A stretch of 64,000 nucleotides of DNA from Muribaculaceae bacterium (GCA_029058745.1 JAIDXM010000081.1:31365-95364); one strand, 5' to 3'. Shown: positions 9,075 through 18,538, numbered from the stretch's first letter. The notes: generated by a model from the letters alone, not told the origin. Translations and numbers: made by a program.

Positions 9075-11096
9075 ATGAATGAGCTTGATAAGCAGTCGCT
9101 CAGCAATGACGACCTGAACAGCGAGATTGTGGCGGATGCCACAACTCAGACAACCGATGTGCCTTCTTCATCAGTGGAATCCACAGATATGGAGGAAACC
9201 TGTGCGCTTGAATCGTCTCCTGCGCTTGATTTGGCGGAGGCAGCCGATCGGATGGCTGAACCGGGAACAGAAAAAGAGTGTGCCACCAGCGTGTCGGCCT
9301 CAGAATATACCGAAGGGTCGGCCGTATTGGAGTCGGAAGAAGCCTCGGATGCTCCTGAGTCAGCAGAAGAGCCGACCTCCAGGAGCTATCATAGCAAGTC
9401 AAAGCCAGAGATGGTCGAGGCACTGAGGGAGATTGTCGCGTCAGGAAATCTGGAAGCCCACAAAGAGGTGGCTGCCATCAAGCAGGCGTATTATACGTTG
9501 TTGAACAGAGACGCCATGAACGAACTGACGGCCTTTGTAGAGGCGGGAAATCCGGCAGAACAGTTCTCCGCCACTCCGGATGAGAGCGAGGTGGAGATGA
9601 AGCGTCTGCTTGCGGAATTCCGAGAGAAGCGGGCCGCCTATCTTGAAGAGAAAGAAGCGTCGCGCAAGAAGAATCTTGAGGAGAAGAACCGTATCGTCGA
9701 AGAGTTGCGCCACATAGTGGAGGATATAGACAATATCAATCTCCATTTTCCAAAATTCCAGCAGTTGCAGCAGGATTTCAAGGCTGTGGGAGAAGTCCCG
9801 GCGGGAGCCGACAATGAGCTGTGGAAGAATTATCAGGCTGTAGTGGAGATGTTCTACGACCGTCTGAAGATGAACAAGGAATTGCGCGACCTTGATTTCA
9901 AGAAGAATCTTGAGATAAAGCAGGGTCTTGTGGAAAAGGCAAAGGAACTCACCACGCTCGCAGACCCGATAGAGGCTTTCAGAAAACTTCAGGATTTGCA
10001 TGCCCGTTGGCGTGAGGTTGGTCCGGTGGCAAAGGAAATCCGCGAAGAGATATGGAACGAGTTCAAGGAGGCATCCACGATTGTCAACAAGAGGCATCAG
10101 GATTATTTCCAATCGCGAAAGTCCGAAGAAACTGAAAACGAGAACAAGAAGACCCAACTATGTGAGAAAGTAGAGGGAATAGACTATTCCGCGTTGAAGA
10201 CTTTTGCTGATTGGGACAATAAGACAAAGGAAATCATCGAGATTCAGAAGGAGTATAAGGGAACCGGATTCGCTCCCAGGAAATCGAACGGTGTGCTGTT
10301 TACGCGTTTCCGCAAGGCCTGCGACGATTTCTTCAACGCCAAGGCGGAGTATTTCAAGAAAACCAAAGACGAGTTCAAGGAGAACTATGCCCGGAAGGTG
10401 GCCCTATGTGAAAAGGCTGAGGCTCTTCTCGAAAGGGCAGAGGAGAAAGGCGCTTTCGACCAACTTCAGGAGCTGCAGAAAGAGTGGAAGACAGTTGGCG
10501 TGGTGCCTCGCAAGCAGGGAGATGAAATCTGGAAGAGATTCTGTGCGGCTGTCGATGCATTCCATGCGGCAAGAAAGAAACATTTCGGGGCCCAGCGTAG
10601 TGAGGAGATGGAGAACCTGAAAACAAAGCAGGCTATCGTGGCACAATTGAAATCCATACCGGCCGATGCTGAACGGAAGGATGTGATCGGCAAGATCAGG
10701 GAGCTCCAGAACCAATGGCAGGCCACCGGATTTGTCCCGTTCAAACATAAGGATGCTATCAATACGGAATACCGTGAGGAGCTGAACCGTCTTTTCGGAG
10801 CTTTCGACATGCGGGAGTCTCGCCAGCGTATGCGCCGTTTTGAGGGAGAAGTGAAGAAGATGGATGGCGACGAGCGACAGATTGGCAGAGAGAGGGAACG
10901 TCTGGTGAGAGCAATGGAGTCCCGTCAGGCAGAAATAAAGACGATAGAGAATAATCTTGGGTTCTTCAAGTTCGGGTCAGGAAATTCGATGCTGAAAGAG
11001 TTTGAGCGCAAGATAGAGCGAATCAAAGAAGACATAAGGCAGATTCAAGAGAAGATTGCCCTCCTTGATTCCAAAGAGACCGAGGCGGCTGAATGA
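9075..11096 (+). CDS. DUF349 repeat protein
   Basis: A 673-residue, highly charged, coiled-coil-rich protein. After an acidic low-complexity N-terminus (~100 residues) come several DUF349 repeats of ~75 residues, recognisable by recurring W-containing turns such as LQDLHARWREVGPVAKE, LQELQKEWKTVGVVPRK and IRELQNQWQATGFVPFK. A C-terminal coiled coil (about residues 590-670) ends in DSKETEAAE. The biochemical function of DUF349 proteins is not settled. The start at 9075 is chosen because the upstream ATG overlaps the -7 box. The stop overlaps the serB start (ATGA), so the two genes are coupled. Confidence 0.88.
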   Translation: MNELDKQSLSNDDLNSEIVADATTQTTDVPSSSVESTDMEETCALESSPALDLAEAADRMAEPGTEKECATSVSASEYTEGSAVLESEEASDAPESAEEPTSRSYHSKSKPEMVEALREIVASGNLEAHKEVAAIKQAYYTLLNRDAMNELTAFVEAGNPAEQFSATPDESEVEMKRLLAEFREKRAAYLEEKEASRKKNLEEKNRIVEELRHIVEDIDNINLHFPKFQQLQQDFKAVGEVPAGADNELWKNYQAVVEMFYDRLKMNKELRDLDFKKNLEIKQGLVEKAKELTTLADPIEAFRKLQDLHARWREVGPVAKEIREEIWNEFKEASTIVNKRHQDYFQSRKSEETENENKKTQLCEKVEGIDYSALKTFADWDNKTKEIIEIQKEYKGTGFAPRKSNGVLFTRFRKACDDFFNAKAEYFKKTKDEFKENYARKVALCEKAEALLERAEEKGAFDQLQELQKEWKTVGVVPRKQGDEIWKRFCAAVDAFHAARKKHFGAQRSEEMENLKTKQAIVAQLKSIPADAERKDVIGKIRELQNQWQATGFVPFKHKDAINTEYREELNRLFGAFDMRESRQRMRRFEGEVKKMDGDERQIGRERERLVRAMESRQAEIKTIENNLGFFKFGSGNSMLKEFERKIERIKEDIRQIQEKIALLDSKETEAAE

Positions 11097-12385
11097 ATCA
11101 GTGTATAGCAATGGATAAACCTACAAAAGCTCCCTCTTTCCCCGTCGCAGACGTGGGGGAGAGGGAACTTATTCTGATTAAAATCTCCGGGGCCGACCGG
11201 TGTGGAGTGACATCCGCACTTACGGAGATTCTCGCACGATATGACGCCTCGATCCTCGACATAGGACAGGCCGATATCCATCATACCCTGTCTCTCGGAA
11301 TCCTTTTCAAGACCGACAGCCGACGCAGCGGAGAAATCCTGAAGGAACTCCTGTTCAAGACCAGCGACCTTAAGGTGCAGGTGGAGTTCAACATAGTGAG
11401 TGAGGCGGAGTATGAGGAATGGGTGGGTATGCAGGGTAAAAACCGTTACATCATCACCATTCTTGGCCGAAAGATTACCGCCAGACAGATATGCGAGACA
11501 ACACGTATAATAAGCGGCCAGGGACTCAATATCGACGCCATCTCACGTCTCACCGGTCGTATGCCACTCAATGAGGAGGAGTTGCCGGCCACCAAGGCGT
11601 GTATAGAGTTTTCGGTCAGAGGCACTCCATCAGACCGTCTGAAGATGCAGGAGGACTTCATGCAGTTGTCGCAGAAGCTTAATTTCGACATATCATTGCA
11701 GGAGGACACGATTTATAGACGTTGTCGCCGTCTGATATGTTTCGATATGGATTCCACTCTTATACGTACGGAGGTGATTGATGAGCTTGCGGACCGTGCC
11801 GGGGTAGGCGAGGAGGTGCGGGCCATCACGGAATCAGCCATGAGGGGAGAAATTGATTTCCAGGAAAGTTTCACACGCAGAGTGGCATTGCTCAAGGGGC
11901 TTGATGTCGGCGTGATGAGAGAGATTGCGGAGGATCTGCCCATAACGGAGGGCGTTGACCGTCTGATGGAGGTTCTGAAGAGGAGTGGCTACAAGACCGC
12001 GATACTGTCAGGCGGATTCACGTATTTCGGCAACTATCTAAAGCAGAAGTATAATTTCGACTATGTCTATGCCAACGAGCTTGAGGTGGGGCCGGACGGT
12101 AAGCTCACCGGGAGGTATGTCGGTGACATTGTAGATGGGCGTCGCAAAAAGGAGCTTCTGAGACTTCTTGCTCAGGTGGAGAATATCAATATCGCGCAGA
12201 CTATCGCGGTGGGGGACGGGGCCAACGACCTTCCGATGCTCGCGGAGGCAGGCCTCGGGATAGCTTTCCATGCGAAGCCAAAGGTGAAGGCGGAGGCAAG
12301 CCAGAGCATCTCTACCATCGGGATAGACGGAGTATTGTATTTTCTGGGATTCAAGGACTCATATATATCAGAAAAGGGCACATAG
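11093..12385 (+). CDS. serB: Phosphoserine phosphatase with N-terminal ACT domains
   Basis: A 430-residue SerB, long form. Residues ~20-185 form two ACT-like regulatory domains (for example LILIKISGADRCGVTSAL and YIITILGRKITARQICE). Residues ~205-415 are the HAD phosphatase with motif I CFDMDSTLIRTE (nucleophile Asp and general acid Asp), motif II LSGGF, and motif IV GDGANDLPML. It hydrolyses O-phosphoserine to L-serine, the last step of serine synthesis. The ACT part suggests feedback by an amino acid, which is inference. The start codon overlaps the stop of the DUF349 gene. Confidence 0.93.
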   Translation: MNQCIAMDKPTKAPSFPVADVGERELILIKISGADRCGVTSALTEILARYDASILDIGQADIHHTLSLGILFKTDSRRSGEILKELLFKTSDLKVQVEFNIVSEAEYEEWVGMQGKNRYIITILGRKITARQICETTRIISGQGLNIDAISRLTGRMPLNEEELPATKACIEFSVRGTPSDRLKMQEDFMQLSQKLNFDISLQEDTIYRRCRRLICFDMDSTLIRTEVIDELADRAGVGEEVRAITESAMRGEIDFQESFTRRVALLKGLDVGVMREIAEDLPITEGVDRLMEVLKRSGYKTAILSGGFTYFGNYLKQKYNFDYVYANELEVGPDGKLTGRYVGDIVDGRRKKELLRLLAQVENINIAQTIAVGDGANDLPMLAEAGLGIAFHAKPKVKAEASQSISTIGIDGVLYFLGFKDSYISEKGT

Positions 12386-12466
12386 CCCAGTCCGTGCGAC
12401 AGGAAAATAATTCTAAAAACACGCGGTCGGGGCTAAACCAAAACGTGTTTAATACATTATAAAAGT

Positions 12467-12504
12467 AAGCATCTCAGTTAAAAAGGGATGGTTGCTTTTT
12501 TTTT
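12467..12504 (+). terminator. Probable intrinsic terminator after serB
   Basis: AAGC + ATCTC (12467-12475) pairs with GGGAT + GCTT (12485-12497) with a 4-nt bulge, followed by a run of T. The weak structure makes this a moderate call. It covers an ATG at 12488, arguing for the later start of the next gene. Confidence 0.45.
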
Positions 12505-12520
12505 ATATATATTCCACACC

Positions 12521-14839
12521 ATGTTGCATGAATTCAAAATCCGTCTCCTCCTCCTCTTGTCGGCGATGGTTCTGCCATTCGTTTCAGTAATGTCGCGTGA
12601 AAAAGTCGGCCTTGTATTGAGCGGGGGAGGAGCAAAAGGTATCGCCCATGTAGGCGTGATAAAAGCCCTTGAAGAGAACGGGATACCGGTGGATTATGTG
12701 GCCGGGACATCAATGGGGGCCATAGTCGGAAGCCTATACAGTTGCGGATGGTCGCCCGATAGGATGATGGATATGTTCACCTCCAAATCATTCGGCTATT
12801 GGAGCACCGGGACAATCGACAAAAAACTGGAATATTATTTCACGACCCCCTCACCGTCGCCGAAATGGTTCTCCCTGAATCTGAATCTCAAGGACACCAC
12901 AGGCCTGTTCACGCAGATTATACCGTCGTCACTGATTAATCCGATACCTATGAATCTGGAGTTTCTAAAACTCTATTCTCCATATACGGAACAATGTGAT
13001 GAAGACTTCGACAATCTGTTTGTTCCGTTCAGGTGTGTGACGAGTGATGTCTATCATAAGCACAAGATAGTATGTTCAGAAGGCTCGCTTGGCGACGCGG
13101 TAAGGGCATCGATGAGCTTTCCGCTCGTGTTCAAACCGATAGAGATGGACGGAGTGCTCGTCTATGACGGCGGTATCTACGACAATTTCCCAGTGGACGT
13201 AATGGAAAAGGATTTTAATCCGGATTTCATAATCGGGGTGTCGGTTTCATCAGCGGATACAAAACCGATAAAGAACGATGTGTATAGCCAGCTGGAAGAC
13301 ATGATTATCCAGAACAACGATTATTCCGTACCAGCCGGCAAGGGAGTCAAGATACAGGTACCGGTGCTTGATTTCGGTGTGCTCGATTTCAATCAGGCGA
13401 GAACCATATATTCGATAGGATATAAGACCGGATTGTCGATGGTAGATTCCATAAAGAGACGTATTACGGCGCGGGAGAATCCGGATTCGCTTGCCCGGAG
13501 ACGCAAGGCATTTGCCTCAAAAACGCCAGAGGTTGTGTTTGACGCGGTGAAGGTTGAGGGAGCCAGTCCCGGACAGTCCCGTTTCCTTGAGTACCTTTTT
13601 GCAGGGACGCGGGAAAGCCGGCCGACACGAATCACTATGGAAAAGGTAGAGGATGCTTATTATCGGGCAGTGACCGACGGCAAGCTTTCCGACCTTCTGC
13701 CTCAGGCAGAATTCGGCCAGGACGGAAGAGATACTCTTCTGCTTGACGCAACGGTCAAGAATCCCTATTCAATAGGAGTGGGAGGATGGATTACATCGTC
13801 CACCAACAGTATGCTCTACCTGACCCTCGGTTATCATACGTTGAGTTTCAACAGCCTTGACCTTGACCTCGGAGCATGGATAGGGCAGTCGTATTATGCC
13901 GGCAGGCTTGGCGCCCGGTTCGCGTTGCGATCATCACTTCCTTCCTATGTGCAGCTGGAGGCCGTAGTGAGCCGTCAGAAGTATTACGATTCGGAACTGC
14001 TCTTTTATCAGAGTTCCACACCCTCATTCATCACCGACATACAAGGATTCTTCCGTGGAGGATATTGCTGGGCGATAGGGCGGCTCGCGAAAGGTTATGC
14101 CAATGTTGCATATGGATGGGAACGAGATGATTATTTCCCATACAACAACGGTGATTTCGCATCATCGGGAAAAGACAAGAGCGACTACAGGATAGCCGCG
14201 ATAAAGACAGGGATTGAACTAAATACACTCAACGACAATATGTATCCTTCAGAAGGTAAGGAATGGTTGTTGAACGCGCTTTTAAGCCACGAGCAGAACA
14301 GGTTTAAGTCAGCCGCGGGGCAGTCGGGACCGGATAGCTGGCGTAACCATGTGTCGGCATCCGTGGAATTGTTATGGCGCCATTACTTCGAGCTTCACAA
14401 GAATTTCAGGCTTGGCGCGTATTTCAACGGTCTTGTCACGTTACAGGATATGTATCAGAATTATACCGCCGCTATGATTCATGCCCCGGCCTTCGCCCCG
14501 ACCCCCTCAACCCGGAATTACTTTAATGTGGCATTCCGGAGCGACAATTATGTGTCATTGGGGTTGAGTCCGGTGTGGACACCGTTCGGCAAGGCACAGC
14601 TCAGGGGAGATTTCTTCGCGTATTGCCCCGTGCGGCATGTTGCGTCGGATGATGCGGGGATGGCAGTGTTTGACGGATGGATGCGAAAGCCACAGTTTAT
14701 CGGAGAGATTGCCGGGGTATATAACTTTCCGTTCGCAAGTCTGTCAGTGTATGTCAATTATCTGTCATCTCCCTCCCGCAACTGGAATTTCGGAATCAAT
14801 TTCGGACTCTATTTCCAGGCACCCAAGCTTCTGAGGTGA
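12521..14839 (+). CDS. Patatin-like phospholipase with C-terminal outer-membrane barrel
   Basis: A 772-residue protein with a signal peptide (MLHEFKIRLLLLLSAMVLPF). The patatin domain (residues ~25-300) has oxyanion loop SGGGAKGIAHVG, nucleophile GTSMG and catalytic DGG in VYDGGIYDNFP. The remainder contains a POTRA-like linker and a long beta-rich region with alternating aromatic residues, ending in YFQAPKLLR. This resembles type Vd (PlpD-like) patatin autotransporters fused to a 16-strand Omp85-type barrel. It probably presents a lipid hydrolase at or near the outer membrane. The start at 12521 is chosen because the earlier ATG (12488) lies in a terminator-like hairpin. The 3' end overlaps the convergent apbE gene by 31 bp. 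Confidence 0.87.
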   Translation: MLHEFKIRLLLLLSAMVLPFVSVMSREKVGLVLSGGGAKGIAHVGVIKALEENGIPVDYVAGTSMGAIVGSLYSCGWSPDRMMDMFTSKSFGYWSTGTIDKKLEYYFTTPSPSPKWFSLNLNLKDTTGLFTQIIPSSLINPIPMNLEFLKLYSPYTEQCDEDFDNLFVPFRCVTSDVYHKHKIVCSEGSLGDAVRASMSFPLVFKPIEMDGVLVYDGGIYDNFPVDVMEKDFNPDFIIGVSVSSADTKPIKNDVYSQLEDMIIQNNDYSVPAGKGVKIQVPVLDFGVLDFNQARTIYSIGYKTGLSMVDSIKRRITARENPDSLARRRKAFASKTPEVVFDAVKVEGASPGQSRFLEYLFAGTRESRPTRITMEKVEDAYYRAVTDGKLSDLLPQAEFGQDGRDTLLLDATVKNPYSIGVGGWITSSTNSMLYLTLGYHTLSFNSLDLDLGAWIGQSYYAGRLGARFALRSSLPSYVQLEAVVSRQKYYDSELLFYQSSTPSFITDIQGFFRGGYCWAIGRLAKGYANVAYGWERDDYFPYNNGDFASSGKDKSDYRIAAIKTGIELNTLNDNMYPSEGKEWLLNALLSHEQNRFKSAAGQSGPDSWRNHVSASVELLWRHYFELHKNFRLGAYFNGLVTLQDMYQNYTAAMIHAPAFAPTPSTRNYFNVAFRSDNYVSLGLSPVWTPFGKAQLRGDFFAYCPVRHVASDDAGMAVFDGWMRKPQFIGEIAGVYNFPFASLSVYVNYLSSPSRNWNFGINFGLYFQAPKLLR

Positions 14840-15822
14840 TTGGAGAAGCCATCAGACATCCATATCGAGGAATCGGACAAAATAAGCATCCCTTCAAGCC
14901 TGAGATTTTGTAGCATGCTTTTTGATTTCACACTTCCAGAGGCCATGCAAGCGGTGGCTACGGCATCCGCTTCCATTGCGGAAGGGGCTATCACAGTCGC
15001 ACTTATGACATCGGTTGACACCGGCCTGCCGGTGAGAGGGGATATGGTGTGACCGAATGTCTTACCATCCTCTTTTCTGAAGTTCCGGTAGTTGCCGGAC
15101 GTTGCCATTCCGGCATCGGTTATTTCAATGATTTCGCATGAATCATGGATTTCAGTGGAATCGGACAATATCGGCATATCAATGGATACGAGCCATCCGC
15201 CGCCTCTGGGGCTTTCGCCGGACAATGCCAGTTCCCCCCCGATTTCCACGAGGAAGTCGGAGACTCCGTTTCTCTTCAACAATGCGGCCACTTCGTCGCA
15301 TCCGAACCCTTTCGCTATGGCAGAGAAGTTGAACTGAGTCCTCCTGTCGTCTTTTACAAGGAAGTTGCCGTTGAGGCGGGTCTTTTGTAATCCGACGAAA
15401 GGGAGGATGCTGTCAATAGCGACAGTGTCGGCCGACATGCGATGCCCCGGGCCGAATCCCCAAGCTGAAATCAGCGGCGATAGGGTGGGGTCGAACATCC
15501 CCGCGCTCGCGATGTTGACCTTTCTGGAAGCCTCATATACTTTAGCAAACCTCTGGTCTATAATCATAGAGTCGGCGTCGTTGACACGGCTCACCACAGA
15601 AGACTTGTCGAAGACATTCAGGCTTTTCCCGACATCGTTCAAAGTCGCGAGGATGGAGTCTCTCAATCCGGGGTTGCCTCGGAACGTGATATGGTATGTC
15701 GTGTTCCAAATCATCCCTTCCACCCTGACATATGAATCAGAATGACAAGCAGAAATTAACCACCCCGAGAGCATACATGTCAAAAGAGTGAAAAAGCAGG
15801 ATATGTTCTTTTTGTAAAGCAT
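14809..15822 (-). CDS. apbE: FAD:protein FMN transferase (ApbE), lipoprotein
   Basis: A 337-residue periplasmic lipoprotein. The lipobox LISAC ends the signal sequence at about residue 26. The ApbE fold is seen in GMIWNTTYHITFRG, SAWGFGPG, AIAKGFGCDEVAALL and the C-terminal AMEADAVATACM block that holds the metal-binding threonine/aspartate region. ApbE moves FMN from FAD onto threonines of periplasmic flavoproteins such as Rnf/Nqr subunits. Those targets are not in this window. The gene is convergent with the patatin gene and overlaps its 3' end. Confidence 0.9.
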   Translation of the reverse strand: MLYKKNISCFFTLLTCMLSGWLISACHSDSYVRVEGMIWNTTYHITFRGNPGLRDSILATLNDVGKSLNVFDKSSVVSRVNDADSMIIDQRFAKVYEASRKVNIASAGMFDPTLSPLISAWGFGPGHRMSADTVAIDSILPFVGLQKTRLNGNFLVKDDRRTQFNFSAIAKGFGCDEVAALLKRNGVSDFLVEIGGELALSGESPRGGGWLVSIDMPILSDSTEIHDSCEIIEITDAGMATSGNYRNFRKEDGKTFGHTISPLTGRPVSTDVISATVIAPSAMEADAVATACMASGSVKSKSMLQNLRLEGMLILSDSSIWMSDGFSNHLRSLGAWK

Positions 15823-15864
15823 AAAGTGAGGAAAAAAGATTCAAATATTCTGAAAAAACATTGG

Positions 15865-15901
15865 CAAAGTTAGTTAAAACGGATAAAATTCACTACTTTT
15901 G
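15865..15901. promoter_or_regulatory. Overlapping divergent -7 elements of apbE and the DJ-1 family gene
   Basis: Minus-strand TAACTTTG (15865-15872) points to apbE; plus-strand TACTTTTG (15894-15901) points to the DJ-1 gene. Both fit TAnnTTTG, but neither has a TTG at the usual distance. The two elements are 21 bp apart, so each -7 box sits in the -33 region of the other. Confidence 0.5.
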
Positions 15902-15928
15902 GGGGAATAATTATAAAAACTTACTATC

Positions 15929-16519
15929 ATGGGTGAATCTTTTTTGTTTCTTGCCGAAGGTTTCGAGGAAGTTGAAGCCTTGACGGCGGTCGATGTGCTG
16001 CGCAGAGCGGGTATTGAAGTCAAGACAGTGTCGATAACCTCGTCGTTGCAGGTGACCGGGGCTCACGGAGTGACGGTGACCGCCGACCTTCTTTATGACA
16101 ACACATTATTCACATCTGCGAAATGGCTGATACTGCCCGGGGGTATGCCAGGGGCAGTCAATCTTTATGAGTTCGCACCTCTGCAGGGTCTTTTGCGCCG
16201 GCAGGCGGAGTCAAAGGAGGGCAGGATAGCCGCGATATGTGCGTCGCCGGCAGTTGTGCTTGGTCAGCTGGGACTCCTTGAGGGACATAAGGCTACGTGC
16301 TATCCGGGATTTGAGGATAAGCTGGAAGGTGCGGAGTATGAGGCGAGTCCTGTCGTGGTTGACGGGAAATACGTTCTTGGCAACGGGCCATCGAATGCGT
16401 TGTCATGGTCACTGCACATAGTTAAGGAGGAGAAAGGGCTTGACATTGCAGAGAATGTGGCAAACGGGATGTTGCTTTATCCGAAGATAGATAGCGGATT
16501 CAATAACTATTTCGGATGA
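15929..16519 (+). CDS. DJ-1/PfpI family protein (YajL/ThiJ-like)
   Basis: A 196-residue cytosolic protein of the DJ-1 superfamily. It starts ESFLFLAEGFEEVEALTAVDVLRRA, with the conserved glutamate of the active site. The nucleophile cysteine lies in the elbow AAICASPAVVLG at about residue 106. Members act as stress-related chaperones, glyoxalases or deglycases; the deglycase activity is disputed, so a precise function is not assigned. It is transcribed divergently from apbE with an overlapping promoter region. A strong hairpin follows the stop. Confidence 0.88.
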   Translation: MGESFLFLAEGFEEVEALTAVDVLRRAGIEVKTVSITSSLQVTGAHGVTVTADLLYDNTLFTSAKWLILPGGMPGAVNLYEFAPLQGLLRRQAESKEGRIAAICASPAVVLGQLGLLEGHKATCYPGFEDKLEGAEYEASPVVVDGKYVLGNGPSNALSWSLHIVKEEKGLDIAENVANGMLLYPKIDSGFNNYFG

Positions 16520-16530
16520 ATGGTATGCGA

Positions 16531-16567
16531 GGAGGTGTATCGTGAGAGAAGATTGCGATACACCTCC
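16531..16567. terminator. 12-bp perfect stem-loop between DJ-1 gene and yigZ
   Basis: GGAGGTGTATCG (16531-16542) pairs perfectly with CGATACACCTCC (16556-16567) around a 13-nt loop. There is no T-tract, so it could be a Rho-independent terminator of weak type or an mRNA 3' stabiliser. It is immediately followed by yigZ (16591). Confidence 0.45.
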
Positions 16568-16590
16568 ATAATATAATCACAAGCCGGACG

Positions 16591-17187
16591 ATGGGCGACA
16601 CATATTACACTATATCAAAACAGGGGGAGGCTCAGTTCCGAGAGAAGATGAGCCGTTTCATTTCTTTTGCCATCAAGATAGACAGTGCGGAGATGGCCCG
16701 CAGGATAGTAAAGGAATATCAGAACGAATATCATGACTCTCGTCATGTGTGCTGGGCATATATGCTTGGCGCTGACAGGAGCGAATGGCAGCTTAATGAC
16801 AACGGTGAGCCGTCGGGTACCGCCGGCAAGCCGATTCTTGGTCAGATCAACAGTAAGAACCTGACGGATGTGCTGGTGGTGGTGGTCAGATATTTCGGAG
16901 GTATAAAGCTTGGCACGCCGGGTCTGATAGCCGCTTACCGTGAGGCCGCCAGACTCGCGCTTGAGGATGCCGGCGTGAAGGAGATGCACAGTATGGCCAC
17001 AGTGAGGGTTTTATTTCCTTATATATCGGCCGACGGCGTGATGAAGGTTGTGAAAGCGACAGAGTCAGAGATTCTGGAACGGAGTTTCGACAACACATGC
17101 AGTCTTCTGTTGCGTTTCCGGGAAGATTATTCAGAAGAGATAGTCGGACGCCTCAAAGGCGTGTCCGGTGTGTCAGTTCTGGAGTAG
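16591..17187 (+). CDS. yigZ: YigZ/IMPACT family protein
   Basis: A 198-residue protein of the YigZ (UPF0029/IMPACT) family. The signature region reads DNGEPSGTAGKPIL then VVVVRYFGGIKLGTPGLI, residues ~70-115. A C-terminal ferredoxin-like domain (about 130-198) follows. The family is widespread; eukaryotic IMPACT binds the GCN2 activator, but the bacterial role is unknown. The 3' end overlaps the convergent HAD gene by 15 bp. Confidence 0.9.
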   Translation: MGDTYYTISKQGEAQFREKMSRFISFAIKIDSAEMARRIVKEYQNEYHDSRHVCWAYMLGADRSEWQLNDNGEPSGTAGKPILGQINSKNLTDVLVVVVRYFGGIKLGTPGLIAAYREAARLALEDAGVKEMHSMATVRVLFPYISADGVMKVVKATESEILERSFDNTCSLLLRFREDYSEEIVGRLKGVSGVSVLE

Positions 17188-17967
17188 ATGTTTGCCAGAC
17201 ATCCTCATTTGCAATATTCGTGACACATCCTCCATGTTTCTTGCGGTTCCGAGGAATGAATCCGGATTTATGCCACGGCATCTTAATTCGTCTTCAGAAA
17301 AAGGGAAATCCATATCGCGTGAATTGAACCAGATGGCGTCCCATCCGGCTTGAAGAGCCCCGAGTATATCCGCTTCCGGATTATCGCCAACCATAACAGG
17401 GATGCCGGAGGCTCCGGTCTCGCGGATGGCATGCCGGAATATTCGGGTGTCCGGTTTCTGGATTGCAATTTCATCGCTGATGACCATTCTTGTCACATAC
17501 CGCCACAATCCTGAATTGTAAAGTTTCTTGTATTGAGTGTCTTTGAAGCCATTTGAAATGACGCCAATCATGAAATGTCTTGACAAACAATGGAGCACTT
17601 CAATCGCATTAACGGCAATGTCAGTCTGGGTTGCGAGATAATCGAGATATTCGACATCGATATTACGGCATATCACCGGCACCCGTTCCGGGAGTAAGTC
17701 CGGGAACAGCGTTCGTCTCCAGCGTTCGGTTTTAAGGAAGGAAGAGGAAATCATCCCCCGAGCGTGTTCTTCCCAAAGCTTGGAGTTGTGGATTCGGTAT
17801 TGATGGACGAAGCTGTCGAAATTTCCGAATATCGATGAAATAATGCTGAATCTGTTGAATATGAAAAGAAGGCTCTTGAGAGAATTCGAATTGAAATCCC
17901 AAAGAGTGTCGTCAAGGTCGAAGAATATCCATCGAGGACGGCTGAAATGAATCGAGGGGTGGTTCAT
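17173..17967 (-). CDS. HAD family hydrolase, YjjG-type nucleotidase
   Basis: A 264-residue HAD phosphatase of the YjjG-like subgroup. Motif I is IFFDLDDTLWDFNSNS (nucleophile Asp), motif II GVISNGFKDTQ, motif III lysine in AIQKPDTRIFRHA and motif IV VMVGDNPEADILGA. YjjG members dephosphorylate non-canonical pyrimidine nucleotides. The frame extends far upstream, but that part is antisense to HU and begins before the -7 box; ATG 17967 leaves a leader of ~45 nt, while ATG 18006 would be nearly leaderless. Confidence 0.85.
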   Translation of the reverse strand: MNHPSIHFSRPRWIFFDLDDTLWDFNSNSLKSLLFIFNRFSIISSIFGNFDSFVHQYRIHNSKLWEEHARGMISSSFLKTERWRRTLFPDLLPERVPVICRNIDVEYLDYLATQTDIAVNAIEVLHCLSRHFMIGVISNGFKDTQYKKLYNSGLWRYVTRMVISDEIAIQKPDTRIFRHAIRETGASGIPVMVGDNPEADILGALQAGWDAIWFNSRDMDFPFSEDELRCRGINPDSFLGTARNMEDVSRILQMRMSGKHLLQN

Positions 17968-18015
17968 ATATGTCTGATAAGTTGGATATAATGGAGAGAA
18001 AAGCATCCTGAAAGA

Positions 18016-18023
18016 CAAAATTA
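18016..18023 (-). promoter_or_regulatory. -7 element of the HAD hydrolase gene
   Basis: Minus-strand TAATTTTG matches TAnnTTTG and lies 49 bp upstream of the chosen start at 17967. No good TTG is found at the expected -33 position. Confidence 0.4.
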
Positions 18024-18180
18024 AGCAAAAAAAAGGGATTTTTATAAGCAAACTTTTAAAGAATGAAAAAAAATTCCGATATTTGCACCGCCAAAAAGGA
18101 TGTCGCGTCAAGAGCTGTGCTTTTTTAGGGACATCCCGAACAGGCATAGACGACAAACCAACCAATCCTTTTAAAGAAAA

Positions 18181-18453
18181 ATGACAAAAGCTGAGGTAGT
18201 AAATGAGATTTCTCGCGCAACAGGACTTGAGAAAGCCACTGTAATGACGACCGTCGAGAGCTTTATGGAGGTTGTGAAAGATGCGATGGCAGGAGGCCAT
18301 AACGTTTATCTTCGCGGCTTCGGAAGTTTTATAATCAAGACAAGAAAAGAAAAGACAGCACGGAATATCTCGAAGAATACCACCATCAAGGTTCCGGAGC
18401 ACAATATACCGGCGTTCAAGCCGTCGAAGGTTTTTCTTGATCAGGTGAAGTGA
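18181..18453 (+). CDS. HU-family DNA-binding protein
   Basis: A 90-residue histone-like protein of the HU/IHF family: MTKAEVVNEISRATGLEK forms the dimerisation helices, and GFGSFIIKTRKEKTARN with the following arm (IKVPEHNIPAFKPSK) is the DNA-bending beta ribbon with an intercalating proline. It packages and bends DNA as a dimer. It is followed by a 29-residue basic protein and RNase G, an order seen in many Bacteroidales. A ~110-nt leader precedes it; a near-consensus -7 element (GATATTTG) lies at about 18076. Confidence 0.93.
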   Translation: MTKAEVVNEISRATGLEKATVMTTVESFMEVVKDAMAGGHNVYLRGFGSFIIKTRKEKTARNISKNTTIKVPEHNIPAFKPSKVFLDQVK

Positions 18454-18538
18454 ATTCTGTCAAGAATAATTTTTCCGGGATGTTCTGAAATATCGCGGAT
18501 ATTCATAAAATAAATAATTAACCATAATATTAATCATT

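Noticed and set aside
17968..18402. Long N-terminal extension of the HAD hydrolase frame
   Set aside because: It is antisense to HU, crosses the promoter region, and has no HAD-family counterpart; the conserved protein begins at 17967.
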